Assembly: GCF_025993685.1 (NCBI RefSeq)
Contig: NZ_DAJPEN010000001.1
Location: 2,728,001-2,792,000, forward strand
Direction of reading: 5' to 3'
Origin: Bacteroides mediterraneensis
GTDB lineage: Bacteria > Bacteroidota > Bacteroidia > Bacteroidales > Bacteroidaceae
Length of the DNA: 64,000 nucleotides
A model generated the notes under the pieces. The model had not been told where the DNA came from. It saw nothing but the letters and a program-made list of their open reading frames with translations, and ran no database searches. Positions within the stretch are counted from its first letter, which is position 1, and every line of letters begins with the position of its first letter. The position numbers and the translations under genes were made by a program. Shown piece after piece: positions 8,724-17,081 of the stretch.

Positions 8724-11700
8724 TTAGAAACCAAGAGTTACATTAAACAGATAAGTACGTGATGTGGGAGAGGCACCAAATTCAAAGCCGGTCGCATTCG
8801 TGTTAGATACCATTACGGACTCTGGATCTATACCGTTCATATCACTGTAAATCATCCATACATTATTCACAGATACACCCAGTTTTACCTGCTGGAAACA
8901 AGTTCTCTTCAACATTTCACGTGGGAAAGTATAATTCAAAGCGACATTACGCAGACGGAAGTTTGTTCCATCATAAATATTTGCTTCTGCTATACCTTGA
9001 TTACCGGTACCAATACCATTTTTCCAATAAGCCTCTTGAGTAATGGAAACTGTATTTACCTTATAGCCTCCATTACCGTCAGGTATCACACCGTCGAGCA
9101 CAAATTCTTCACGATTGCCACCAGGGGCTGTAACAGCAGCACGACCACTTGTCTGCAACATGTAGTTGGTGTACGAATAAATGTCACCTCCTATACGTCC
9201 ATCAAACTGGAAGGTAAAAGCAAAGTTCTTATAACTGAAAGTATTGTTCCATCCAATCATGCAATCAGGCTGCTGGTCACCAATTTTGTATCTTTCTCCA
9301 TCAGTAGTAGGAAGCCCCGCATCATTCAGGATAAGTTTGCCATAATAGGGGCTGTTCTGATCTGTAACCCGGGCAAACTTGGTTCCCCAGATTTCGCCGT
9401 AGTTACCTCCAGCCACAGCATACACCTTTAGTTCTTCGGCACCACCCAATTCATATTTAGGAATGCCCGGACCTAAATCCAAGATTTTGTTATTGTTTTT
9501 TGAGAAGTTAATCTGAGTATCCCAACTAAATGTAGCCGTTTCTACCGGACGAGCATTGATCATCAATTCCACACCCGTATTCTGAATATTTCCAGCATTA
9601 ATGATTCTATTCTTATATCCTGACATCTCATTTACCGGAATCTTCATCAACTGGCGCTTTGCATTAGATTTATACCACGCAAAGTCAAAGCCCAAACGAT
9701 TATTGAAGAACTTCATTTCCAAACCTGCTTCCCATGAAGAAATCAACTCACTGCGAACTGTGGCATCATATTTAGTATCACCTGGTTTTGCAGTGGTATT
9801 CCCCCACTGGTCGGAACCTATAGTGTAAGAATCATACAACTGATAGGGATCCATATCATTACCTACCTGGGCAAAGGAAGCACGTGCCTTCGCATACGTA
9901 ATCCATTCCGGCAATGGCTTGTTAAATTTATTCATCATATCACTGAATACCCATGAAAGAGATACAGAAGGATAGAAGAATGAACGGTTTTCTTTTGCCA
10001 AAGTAGACGACCAGTCATTACGGAATGTAGCATCCAAGAATACCCATCCATTGTAATTCAACCCAATAGTTCCATACAAAGAATTAATCTTCTTATGGTT
10101 GTACGTTTCGGTCACAGAACGATCTGAAGTACTACTGTTATTGATGTTAAACAAATTAGGAACGGTTAACTTAGAAACATAATTTTGTAATCCTGAAGAT
10201 TTTCGTTCCATTAAGTTACCACCAAAAGTAGCACTGACCCCTATCTTATCAATCAAATTATCCTTTTGGGCAGAAAACAAGAAACTGAAGTTATTTTCAT
10301 AAAAACGTTCTTCATCCAGACTATATGAACTGTTTCCATTATTCTTCGTACTAGCCCCTGCATAAACTTTTCCTGTAGCTTCCGTAAAATACATATCACT
10401 ACCCCCTCTGATTTCCACATTCAACCAATCGGTTATTTTATATTTCACAGAGGCATTCAACAGGAAACGACTTCGGTTATCTGCATTTAAATTATACTTC
10501 TCTAGCCAATAGGGGTTCAAACCGGTAGGCGACCACCAATACATTTTCCCTTCATCAGTCAGCGGATTTCTATAATCCTGAATGTTCAAAGAGGCAGGTA
10601 ATTTGTAAATTGTCAGAAAAGCGTTTGAATCATTGTTACCAATCAACGGACGATTATTAGCTCCTGTATTGATATACTGAATTTTGGCATCCATGCTCCA
10701 ACGGTCATCCTTGCCAAAAGTAGAAGACGCACGCAAGGTAAAATTCGTACGGCTTAAATCTGCTCCTGGAATCTTACTGGAATCATCCATACGAGTGGCA
10801 GAAGCATATACAGCTGTTTTATCAAATTGTTGCTGGAATGAAACACTTTCAGTAAAATTGGTACCCGTCTTGAAATAAGAATCAATGTTATCGTAATATT
10901 GCATGATACGGTTCTGCCCATTAAAGCTATACTCCGTACCCATTGCGGGTCCCCAGCTATTCCATGTTTCACTGTCATAAATACCATTGGTACCCTGACC
11001 AAAAGAGGTCTGCATATCAGGCTTCATAAAAATTGTTTCCGCAGAAACAGAAGCCGAAATTGTCAAGCCCAATCCCTCTCGCTTGCTACCTTTTTTGGTC
11101 GTAATCAAAATGACTCCATTACCTGCACGTGAACCATAAAGCGCCGCAGCCGAAGCACCTTTCAATACAGACATCGATTCAATATCCTCCGGATTGATAT
11201 CCGACAGACCATTACCCATATCCAAAGAAGGATTATAAAAATCGGCATTATCAGAACCTGTAAAGTTATCCATCGGTACTCCATCCACTACAATCAACGG
11301 CTGATTCAACCCAGTCACTGAATTGGCACCACGCAACTGGATTTTTGAAGAGCCACCAGGACCATTACTTGAACGAATCACCTGTACACCTGAGATTTTA
11401 CCGGACAATGCATTCGCAAGATTCGTTTCCCGGGCGGCCACCAATGACTCTCCCTTTACTTCCTGCATAGCATACCCTAGTGCTTTCTTCTCACGCTTGA
11501 TACCTAAAGCGGTAACAACCACTTCTTGAAGGACCTCTGTATCATCCATCATTTTGATTGTTCCCAAATCAGGCACAGCAGTCAGCCGTTGTGTCTTATA
11601 ACCGATATAAGAAAGTTCAAGTGTAGCCCCTGTAGCCACCTGCAAAGAAAATTTACCGTCAACATCTGTAATTGCACCGTTTGTAGTGCCCACTTCCAAA

Positions 11701-11876
11701 ATACTTACTCCTATCAAGGGCTCTCCTTGGGCGTCGACGATTGTACCTTGTGTGGTAATTTTAGCTGATTGCTGCAATGCAAACGTATCCGTGGCCTTTC
11801 CAGGAACAGCCCATACGTTTCCCCCTCCAGCAAGCATCAGCAATAAGAACATTTGTGAAAACCTACTAAATTTCAT
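8724..11876 (-). CDS. SusC/RagA-like TonB-dependent outer-membrane transporter
   Basis: This 1,050-residue protein imports oligosaccharides across the outer membrane with TonB energy. After the signal peptide, a carboxypeptidase-D regulatory-like domain (about 43-110, GTIVDAQGEPLIGVSILEVG) leads to a TonB-box-like segment (EVVVTALGIKREKKALGYA), the plug (ISGVQVIRSSNGPGG, GSRAGNGVILITTKKG) and a 22-strand barrel ending in YLFNVTLGF. There is no N-terminal STN signalling domain, so control by an anti-sigma factor is not indicated. It is the promoter-proximal gene of the PUL. Confidence 0.95.
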   Translation of the reverse strand: MKFSRFSQMFLLLMLAGGGNVWAVPGKATDTFALQQSAKITTQGTIVDAQGEPLIGVSILEVGTTNGAITDVDGKFSLQVATGATLELSYIGYKTQRLTAVPDLGTIKMMDDTEVLQEVVVTALGIKREKKALGYAMQEVKGESLVAARETNLANALSGKISGVQVIRSSNGPGGSSKIQLRGANSVTGLNQPLIVVDGVPMDNFTGSDNADFYNPSLDMGNGLSDINPEDIESMSVLKGASAAALYGSRAGNGVILITTKKGSKREGLGLTISASVSAETIFMKPDMQTSFGQGTNGIYDSETWNSWGPAMGTEYSFNGQNRIMQYYDNIDSYFKTGTNFTESVSFQQQFDKTAVYASATRMDDSSKIPGADLSRTNFTLRASSTFGKDDRWSMDAKIQYINTGANNRPLIGNNDSNAFLTIYKLPASLNIQDYRNPLTDEGKMYWWSPTGLNPYWLEKYNLNADNRSRFLLNASVKYKITDWLNVEIRGGSDMYFTEATGKVYAGASTKNNGNSSYSLDEERFYENNFSFLFSAQKDNLIDKIGVSATFGGNLMERKSSGLQNYVSKLTVPNLFNINNSSTSDRSVTETYNHKKINSLYGTIGLNYNGWVFLDATFRNDWSSTLAKENRSFFYPSVSLSWVFSDMMNKFNKPLPEWITYAKARASFAQVGNDMDPYQLYDSYTIGSDQWGNTTAKPGDTKYDATVRSELISSWEAGLEMKFFNNRLGFDFAWYKSNAKRQLMKIPVNEMSGYKNRIINAGNIQNTGVELMINARPVETATFSWDTQINFSKNNNKILDLGPGIPKYELGGAEELKVYAVAGGNYGEIWGTKFARVTDQNSPYYGKLILNDAGLPTTDGERYKIGDQQPDCMIGWNNTFSYKNFAFTFQFDGRIGGDIYSYTNYMLQTSGRAAVTAPGGNREEFVLDGVIPDGNGGYKVNTVSITQEAYWKNGIGTGNQGIAEANIYDGTNFRLRNVALNYTFPREMLKRTCFQQVKLGVSVNNVWMIYSDMNGIDPESVMVSNTNATGFEFGASPTSRTYLFNVTLGF

Positions 11877-12430
11877 TGATTTAAACTTAATTTAATTGTA
11901 TAACTTAGAAATAAAATTCGACATATAAGTCTAGTAGCCAAAATATTACGATAAGAAATATCTAAAACATTAAAAGAAATAGTCCATAATAAGCCTAATC
12001 ATTATTGTATTTTGTGTTGTACATTCTAATATTGTTTACAAATGTAGTGATATTTTAATAACTATATTTATAAACTGCTCAAAAAAATCACCCAATTATA
12101 TCTTATTAATACTAAAGGATACTTCATATTTGCAATAAAGGAAACAATCTACACACAATTAATTCACATATTTATACACAATAAATGCCATTCCTCTAAA
12201 CGGCAATCCAGCAAATCATTCATAAGCAGGCAACTAGCCAGCGCCTTCATTCACAATTTTATCATAAAGAATCAGTAGAAAAACAATAGAACAAAAGGAC
12301 GTATTTACACAATCCAAATAAAGAGAATAATTGATACTTTACTACAACCGCATATATCACAAAATATCCACACCTTAAATATATTGGAAAGCCCGCACGT
12401 CGCATATAGATGACCACCAAAAACATAAAA
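11877..12430. other. AT-rich upstream region of the PUL
   Basis: This 550-bp stretch holds the putative SusC promoter box but no plausible gene. No PUL regulator (hybrid two-component system, SusR or ECF sigma) is present between the SusC gene and the ICE boundary, so control of the locus must come from elsewhere. From about 12100 to 12430 I see nothing beyond AT-rich sequence. Confidence 0.5.
12039..12046 (-). promoter_or_regulatory. Putative -7 promoter box for the PUL
   Basis: On the minus strand the sequence reads TACATTTG, an exact TAnnTTTG match, 163 nt before the SusC start codon. A -33 TTTG is not evident at 19-21 nt, so this remains tentative. It would give a long 5' leader, which is common for PUL transcripts. 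Confidence 0.4.
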
Positions 12431-12461
12431 AAGCACCGTCGCGAGTGGGGCAACGGTGCTT
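12431..12461 (-). terminator. Terminator next to the tRNA-like fragment
   Basis: AAGCACCGT (12431-12439) and ACGGTGCTT (12453-12461) form a perfect 9-bp stem. On the minus strand the stem is followed by TTTTTATG. The sequence immediately 5' of it on that strand looks like a tRNA 3' end, so this may be the native terminator of a tRNA gene into which the ICE inserted. Confidence 0.65.
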
Positions 12462-12471
12462 ATGAATCTCT

Positions 12472-12495
12472 CTGCGGAAGCTGGGGAACTCGAAC
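12472..12495 (-). other. Putative ICE attachment site: tRNA 3'-end-like fragment
   Basis: On the minus strand this reads GGTTCGAGTTCCCC and then AGCTTCCGCA, which resembles a T-loop followed by the 3' acceptor strand of a tRNA beginning GCGGAAG. A terminator follows. No D-arm or anticodon arm lies upstream and the T-stem does not pair well, so this is a fragment and not a working tRNA. Integration into the 3' end of a tRNA gene leaves such a fragment at one end of the element and the intact tRNA at the other. The intact copy would lie beyond the window. Confidence 0.4.
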
Positions 12496-12503
12496 CTTTC
12501 AGC

Positions 12504-12734
12504 TTCAACTCTGTATATCAATTAGTTTTACACTTGTCAGAACTTCTTTCTGTAGCATTTTTGTAGCAAAACTACCAAATCTCTAATGAACCCTTGTTGA
12601 CAACCTCCGTCATCACTAATTCACGGTTCAAAGATAATCTTTTTCGAACTAAAAGCCAAATGATTGATAATAAATATTTTCCAAGGCTCTCTGCTACACT
12701 TTTAGTGCAAGGTGCAAGCCCCTTAATATATAAG
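12504..12734. repeat. Direct repeat copy A (about 230 bp)
   Basis: This segment begins TTCAACTCTGTATATC and ends near ATATATAAG. It is repeated in the same order, with many substitutions, at 13761-13988. Shared landmarks are AGTTTTACA, GCATTTTTGTAG, AATCTTTTTCGA, TTGATAATAAATATTTTCCAA and CACTTTTA. Copy A lies directly inside the tRNA-like fragment, as expected of an ICE terminus. Confidence 0.8.
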
Positions 12735-12753
12735 GAGGCTTGCACCTTGCACT
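12704..12753. repeat. Long perfect hairpin at the end of repeat A
   Basis: AGTGCAAGGTGCAAGCC (12704-12720) pairs perfectly with its complement at 12737-12753, giving a 17-bp stem with an inner CTTA/TAAG pairing. There is no T-tract, so a simple terminator is unlikely. The matching part of repeat copy B has lost the pairing. Confidence 0.8.
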
Positions 12754-12830
12754 AAGTGGGCTTTGATCCATGTAATGCAATATAAAACAATATTTCTTAT
12801 TTCATAATAGGATATGTTATTGTATTTTGT

Positions 12831-12838
12831 TAACTTTG
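12831..12838 (+). promoter_or_regulatory. Putative -7 promoter box
   Basis: TAACTTTG matches TAnnTTTG. It would drive transcription towards the RibD/DHFR-like gene through a leader of about 290 nt that contains a palindrome at 12910 and an 8-bp inverted repeat (12994-13001 with 13057-13064). No -33 box is seen. The site also resembles the CTnDOT core GTAnnTTTGC at nine of ten positions, but the promoter reading is simpler. Confidence 0.35.
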
Positions 12839-12909
12839 CAAAACTTACATAAGAGAATAACGGCGATTTAACGGAATTTTCCGGAATTTCGTCTTTATAT
12901 ATAACATAT

Positions 12910-12924
12910 ACGTTCGCCGAACGT
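12910..12924. repeat. Palindrome, possible operator
   Basis: ACGTTCG-C-CGAACGT is a perfect 7-bp inverted repeat around one base, the size of a dimeric repressor site. It lies between the putative promoter at 12831 and the gene at 13125. No function can be assigned. Confidence 0.5.
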
Positions 12925-13124
12925 CCCAAAGCGAAAACTGGCACTTTTCAAAATGAGGGGATATTCAGCGCAGGATATGCTATGCTTTGTCATAGCGTGG
13001 TCTTGCCTGTTTCCTCATTTGGGTATGCCAGTACCTCGCTTTGAAGCAGTGTGAGAACCACGCTTCTTTTTTGGACACTGGTGAACAGTAAAACATATTG
13101 TTCAACTGTCTAATTACAAGTAAC

Positions 13125-13631
13125 ATGAAACAGATTAAAGCACACATTGCCGTATCTCTTGATGGATTTATTGCTACTTCAGACAATGAATTAGAATGGC
13201 TTCCTTCTGAAATTAAATCAATTCTTAATAAGCAGTATGCCATAGCCGATACATTACTTATGGGAGCTAACACCTACCACTATATATTTGAGCATTGGGG
13301 ATCATGGCCATACAAAGACAAGCAAACTTTTGTGGTTTCACATCATAATACTAACGTAACGCCAAATTGTGGAGTAAAATTCTTAACAAACGAACTACTA
13401 GATGAGATTTATAAATTGAAACATAAAACAGATTTGTTAGTAGTCGGTGGAGGTAGTTTAATAACGACTTTAATAAAAGCTAAGCTAATAAATTGCATTA
13501 CAATCTATACAGTCCCTAAACTATTAAGAAATGGTATAAAACTTTTTCCTGATACACCTAATTTGGACTTAAAACTGATGGAGAGTAAGATTTTAAATGA
13601 TGGTACAATTTGTTCAACTTACGTTTTTTAA
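13125..13631 (+). CDS. RibD C-terminal/dihydrofolate reductase-like protein
   Basis: The 168-residue product begins MKQIKAHIAVSLDGFIA, the standard opening of the RibD C-terminal domain family, and has the NADPH-binding signature LLVVGGGSLI near 115. The ATG at 13125 is preferred to an upstream one at 13098 because the family homology starts there. Members are pyrimidine deaminase-linked or free-standing reductases; some in mobile elements are loosely annotated as DHFR. Trimethoprim resistance cannot be claimed from this sequence. It is the only gene between the two 230-bp direct repeats, so it may have arrived as its own unit. Confidence 0.82.
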   Translation: MKQIKAHIAVSLDGFIATSDNELEWLPSEIKSILNKQYAIADTLLMGANTYHYIFEHWGSWPYKDKQTFVVSHHNTNVTPNCGVKFLTNELLDEIYKLKHKTDLLVVGGGSLITTLIKAKLINCITIYTVPKLLRNGIKLFPDTPNLDLKLMESKILNDGTICSTYVF

Positions 13632-13760
13632 GAGAAACATTTTATTTTTACCGATCAATCCTCTTTGAAATAAAAACTTAATACAAATGATTGATTCTTA
13701 AATATAAAGAATTGTATTACATAAACCATATAAAACTTTGATTCACTATAATTCGAAGCA

Positions 13761-13988
13761 TTCAACTCTGTATATCTATTAGTTTTACAGTTATTAAGGT
13801 TCTCTTCTTTGGCATTTTTGTAGTAATATTGCCCAATATCTAATATACCTTTATTAACAACCTCATCAATGCTAATTTACGATCCAATGAAAATCTTTTT
13901 CGAGCAAAGCCCAATAATTGATAATAAATATTTTCCAAAACTTTCTGCCACACTTTTAATACAAGATGCAAGTACCATAATATATAAG
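13761..13988. repeat. Direct repeat copy B (about 230 bp)
   Basis: This is the diverged second copy of 12504-12734, about 1.26 kb to the right. It lacks the tRNA-like sequence except for a weak ATTCGAA match just upstream, and its terminal hairpin is degraded. It overlaps the nominal 5' extension (13869-14078) of the next gene, which supports the later start codon chosen for that gene. Confidence 0.8.
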
Positions 13989-14078
13989 AAATCTTACAAT
14001 AAAGTATCTTTCTCCAAATTAAACTTTAATAAGGTTGACAAATCAAACAAAAACCACCATCTTTGTGACCATAAAATA

Positions 14079-15137
14079 ATGAAAATCATGAAACAGATAT
14101 TTTCACAGCGACTTAAAAGTGCCAGACTTATGAATGGTCTATCTATGGATAGTCTTTGCGAAAAAATTAATAATATCGTATCGAAACAGTCTATCTCAAA
14201 ATATGAGAAAGGTATAATGATGCCTGAGAGCACTATACTTATCGCCTTATCCAAAGCACTTAATGTAAATGTGGATTTTTTCTTTCGTCCATATAATGTG
14301 ACAGTAGAAGACATTGAGTTTAGGAAAAAGAGTAAACTTAAAGCATCGTCATTAAAAAGCATTAAGGAAAAGGTTATAGATGAAATAGAGAGATATATGG
14401 AAATAGAAAATCTGTTGCATATGGAAAATTCTTTTCATATAGTTTATAAAGATATTATTAAGGAAAAGAATGACGCAATCACTGTAGCTTGTAGATTACG
14501 AAATGACTTGAAACTGGGAGAAGATGCTATCAGCAATATTACTTTCCTTCTTGAAGAAAATGGTATCAAGGTAGTACATCTGGATGCAGAAGTTGAATTT
14601 GACGGATTAAGTGGATTTATAAATAAAACGACTCCTTTTATCATCGTTAACAAAAATGCAACAGCAGAAAGACAGCGATTCACAGCCTTGTATGAATTAG
14701 GATATCTATTATTAAACTTTGCCCAAGAGCTACAGGATAAGGAAAGAGAAAAGTTATGCAATGTCTTCGTTAACGAAATGCTTATACCGACCTCGGAGTT
14801 TATCAGACTTATAGGCATATCCAGAAAAGATATATCATTGCAAGAACTCATATTTATCCAAATGCAGTTTGGCATATCCATTGATACACTCATGCATAAA
14901 GCAAAAGAGGTAGGTATTATCACTGAACAAAGATATAAAGGGTACTGTATCAAGAAAAAAAATTCTACCTATTTTAGTGAACAGATTAAGAAAACACGTT
15001 ATCCTCAAGAGCAAAGTTACCGGTTCTTAGGATTGGTTTATAAGGCTATATCTCAAGAGATAATATCTATTAGCAAAGCATCTTCCCTATTGAATTGCTC
15101 TGTAAATGAAATACACTCATCATTAAATTTTATTTGA
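14079..15137 (+). CDS. XRE-family regulator with degenerate ImmA/IrrE peptidase domain
   Basis: The predicted protein (352 residues from 14079, or three fewer from the ATG at 14088) has an N-terminal HTH (QRLKSARLMNGLSMDSLCEK, ISKYEKG) and an ImmA/IrrE-like domain. The zinc motif HExxH of that family is replaced by YELGY (Tyr205, Tyr209), while the downstream FVNEMLIP still matches. The protein is therefore probably not a working metalloprotease and may only sense or bind. An open frame extends up to 13869, but those 70 codons overlap repeat B, which is noncoding in its other copy. It lies upstream of the AraC-RteC pair on the same strand. Confidence 0.75.
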   Translation: MKIMKQIFSQRLKSARLMNGLSMDSLCEKINNIVSKQSISKYEKGIMMPESTILIALSKALNVNVDFFFRPYNVTVEDIEFRKKSKLKASSLKSIKEKVIDEIERYMEIENLLHMENSFHIVYKDIIKEKNDAITVACRLRNDLKLGEDAISNITFLLEENGIKVVHLDAEVEFDGLSGFINKTTPFIIVNKNATAERQRFTALYELGYLLLNFAQELQDKEREKLCNVFVNEMLIPTSEFIRLIGISRKDISLQELIFIQMQFGISIDTLMHKAKEVGIITEQRYKGYCIKKKNSTYFSEQIKKTRYPQEQSYRFLGLVYKAISQEIISISKASSLLNCSVNEIHSSLNFI

Positions 15138-15255
15138 TATGAGGATTTTTTTTGCAGAAATCTACTATATTGAAAAAACATAATATTTAAGAGTTTGAAC
15201 ATTATACATTTAAAATATCTCAATTAAAGAAATATATAATAAATATGATTATACA

Positions 15256-16173
15256 ATGAATGATTTAGCTCAATATACAAAACAAATTAATGTTGTTCTA
15301 GATTATATCAATACCCATATTGATGAAAAACTTGATATACAATTATTAGCACACCAAACAAATCTATCAGTTTATCACTTTCACCGTATTTTTACTAGTG
15401 TAATGGGTGAACCATTAGCTAAATATATCATGCGAAAACGACTAGAACAAGCTGCTATTCAATTGCAGAACGATTTGCAAAAGCCAGTTACAGATATTGC
15501 TCTTGAATATGGTTTTAACTCCGTTAATGTATTTTGTCGTAACTTCAAAAAACATTTTGGTATAACTGCCGAGACTTACAGAAACAAAATTCGACAAAAA
15601 GATAGCAAGAATCGTACATTAGAACACATAATTAGTCAACAAAGCCGTTCATACTCTCACTATTTTTGTCAGCGTAAAACATTAAAAATAGGAGATAAAT
15701 TTATGATTTGTAATTTTGAAATCAAACATTTGAGCGCAATTCATGTAGTGTACTGTCGTCATTATGGAACATATACTACCATGCAGAAGTCATTTGAAAA
15801 ACTATTACATTGGGCATATCCCAAAGGTTTAGTAACAACAGAAGAATTTCATTTAGCTTCCATTTACCATGATGATCCAAATATAACAACAGAAGAAAAA
15901 CGTATATCGGATGCTTGTTTGATAGTCAAAAATCCGGTAAAGACAGACGGAGAAATTAGTGCTTACACTATTCCTGCCGGACAATATGCCGTAGGACATT
16001 TTGAAATTTTATGGGATGAATTCCAAACTTCTTGGGAATGTATGTTTCGCTTAATAGACGAACATGGTTGTCGATGTTGTGGTTTACCTTTTGAAGTATA
16101 TTTGAATAATCACGAAACACATCCAGAAAAGAAATGGATCGTAGATATTTGCATTCCTGTAGTTTCAAAATAA
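15256..16173 (+). CDS. AraC-family regulator with GyrI-like effector domain
   Basis: The 305-residue protein has an N-terminal pair of AraC HTH motifs (about 10-110: LAHQTNLSVYHFHRIFTSVM and VTDIALEYGFNSVNVFCRNF) and a C-terminal GyrI-like small-molecule binding domain (about 150-305). Such proteins, like SoxS/Rob and MarA relatives, usually act as ligand-responsive activators. The stop codon is one base from the ATG of the rteC-like gene, so both should be co-translated. The pairing suggests that a small molecule controls ICE excision, in place of the RteA/RteB two-component system used by CTnDOT, which is not seen here. Confidence 0.88.
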   Translation: MNDLAQYTKQINVVLDYINTHIDEKLDIQLLAHQTNLSVYHFHRIFTSVMGEPLAKYIMRKRLEQAAIQLQNDLQKPVTDIALEYGFNSVNVFCRNFKKHFGITAETYRNKIRQKDSKNRTLEHIISQQSRSYSHYFCQRKTLKIGDKFMICNFEIKHLSAIHVVYCRHYGTYTTMQKSFEKLLHWAYPKGLVTTEEFHLASIYHDDPNITTEEKRISDACLIVKNPVKTDGEISAYTIPAGQYAVGHFEILWDEFQTSWECMFRLIDEHGCRCCGLPFEVYLNNHETHPEKKWIVDICIPVVSK

Positions 16174-16174
16174 T

Positions 16175-17023
16175 ATGAAAGATAGGGTTGATAAAATATT
16201 AAAACAAGTAGAGGTCGATATTTCAAAAATCGACCTCTATAGTTATAATATTATCGAAACTTCTCTTTCAATGGTACATCACTTACAAGGTATTCTAACC
16301 GATTTAAGAAATCAACTACAAACATATGTGTTTTCGTCAAAAGAAGAAGAAATATTTTTTTTCAAAAATCAGAAACCGGAATTATTAAGCCGATTGTTAT
16401 ATTTTCATAAGATATACCGTATTGAAGCGCAATGTCCAACTGGTAGTAATGAGGTTATAAAATTATATATCAATAAAGAACTGGATAACTTAACATATTT
16501 CTTCAATCGTAATTTAGACTTTTATCAATATTATCGTTCACATTCAACAATTTATGATGAACATTATTTTTTACGTGGCAATACAGATATTCGCCTATAT
16601 ACAGATAGTGCGCAATTAGACAAAGATCCTAATTTCTCAACTGGATACGATTATAAAGTAGCGAAAATACTTGCCAACGAAATGCTACGTATTTATCTCA
16701 ATAAAAAATTGCAGAAGCTCGAAAACGAAAGCTATATAGAAAAACAATACCAAAGCATCAGCACTAAAATACCCATTCGTTTTACAGGGAAAAAAGCAGC
16801 ATTAATAGAACTTGGATATGCATTAGTTTCTTCTGGGGATATAAACCACGGAAATATTGAAATAAAAGAGTTCATGAATTATCTTAGCACGATGTTCAAT
16901 ATAGATCTAGGAGGTTACTATGATGCCTATATAGCTATGAAAGAACGTAAAGATCGTACCTCCTATTTAAATAAACTGATAGAAAATCTTTCTAAAAGAA
17001 TGGATGAGGATGATATAAGATAA
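16175..17023 (+). CDS. rteC: RteC-like regulator of ICE excision
   Basis: This 282-residue protein matches the RteC family in length and in segments such as FFFKNQKPELLSRLLYFHKI, YYRSHSTIYDEHYFLRG and IRFTGKKAALIELGYAL. In CTnDOT, RteC activates the excision operon. The last third (from about 200) has the pattern IELGYALVSSGDINHGNIEIKEF typical of the family's winged-helix region, which is followed by the closing MDEDD tail. A terminator follows 25 nt after the stop. Family membership is confident; its target in this ICE is inferred. Confidence 0.85.
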   Translation: MKDRVDKILKQVEVDISKIDLYSYNIIETSLSMVHHLQGILTDLRNQLQTYVFSSKEEEIFFFKNQKPELLSRLLYFHKIYRIEAQCPTGSNEVIKLYINKELDNLTYFFNRNLDFYQYYRSHSTIYDEHYFLRGNTDIRLYTDSAQLDKDPNFSTGYDYKVAKILANEMLRIYLNKKLQKLENESYIEKQYQSISTKIPIRFTGKKAALIELGYALVSSGDINHGNIEIKEFMNYLSTMFNIDLGGYYDAYIAMKERKDRTSYLNKLIENLSKRMDEDDIR

Positions 17024-17047
17024 GGCCTCATAAATTTTATATGATAA

Positions 17048-17081
17048 AATACCGTGTTTATACCAACATGGTATTTTTTTA
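17048..17081 (+). terminator. Terminator after rteC
   Basis: AATACCGTGTT (17048-17058) pairs with AACATGGTATT (17065-17075) through one G-T pair, and TTTTTTATTT follows. Frames that run across this site (17041-17392) are not credible genes. Confidence 0.85.

Noticed and set aside
12472..12560. A complete tRNA gene on the minus strand.
   Set aside because: Only a 3'-like part is present; there is no anticodon or D-arm, and the T-stem has three A-C mismatches.
12980..13273. A 97-codon minus-strand frame over the start of the RibD/DHFR-like gene.
   Set aside because: It is antisense to a gene with clear family signatures and extends into a palindrome-rich spacer.
13125..13631. Annotation of the RibD/DHFR-like protein as a trimethoprim-resistance enzyme.
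   Set aside because: The protein belongs to the broad RibD C-terminal family; nothing in the sequence shows folate-analogue resistance.
13869..14078. A 70-codon 5' extension of the XRE protein with degenerate ImmA domain.
   Set aside because: It overlaps direct repeat B, which is noncoding in copy A, and the HTH domain starts at the Met encoded at 14079 or 14088.
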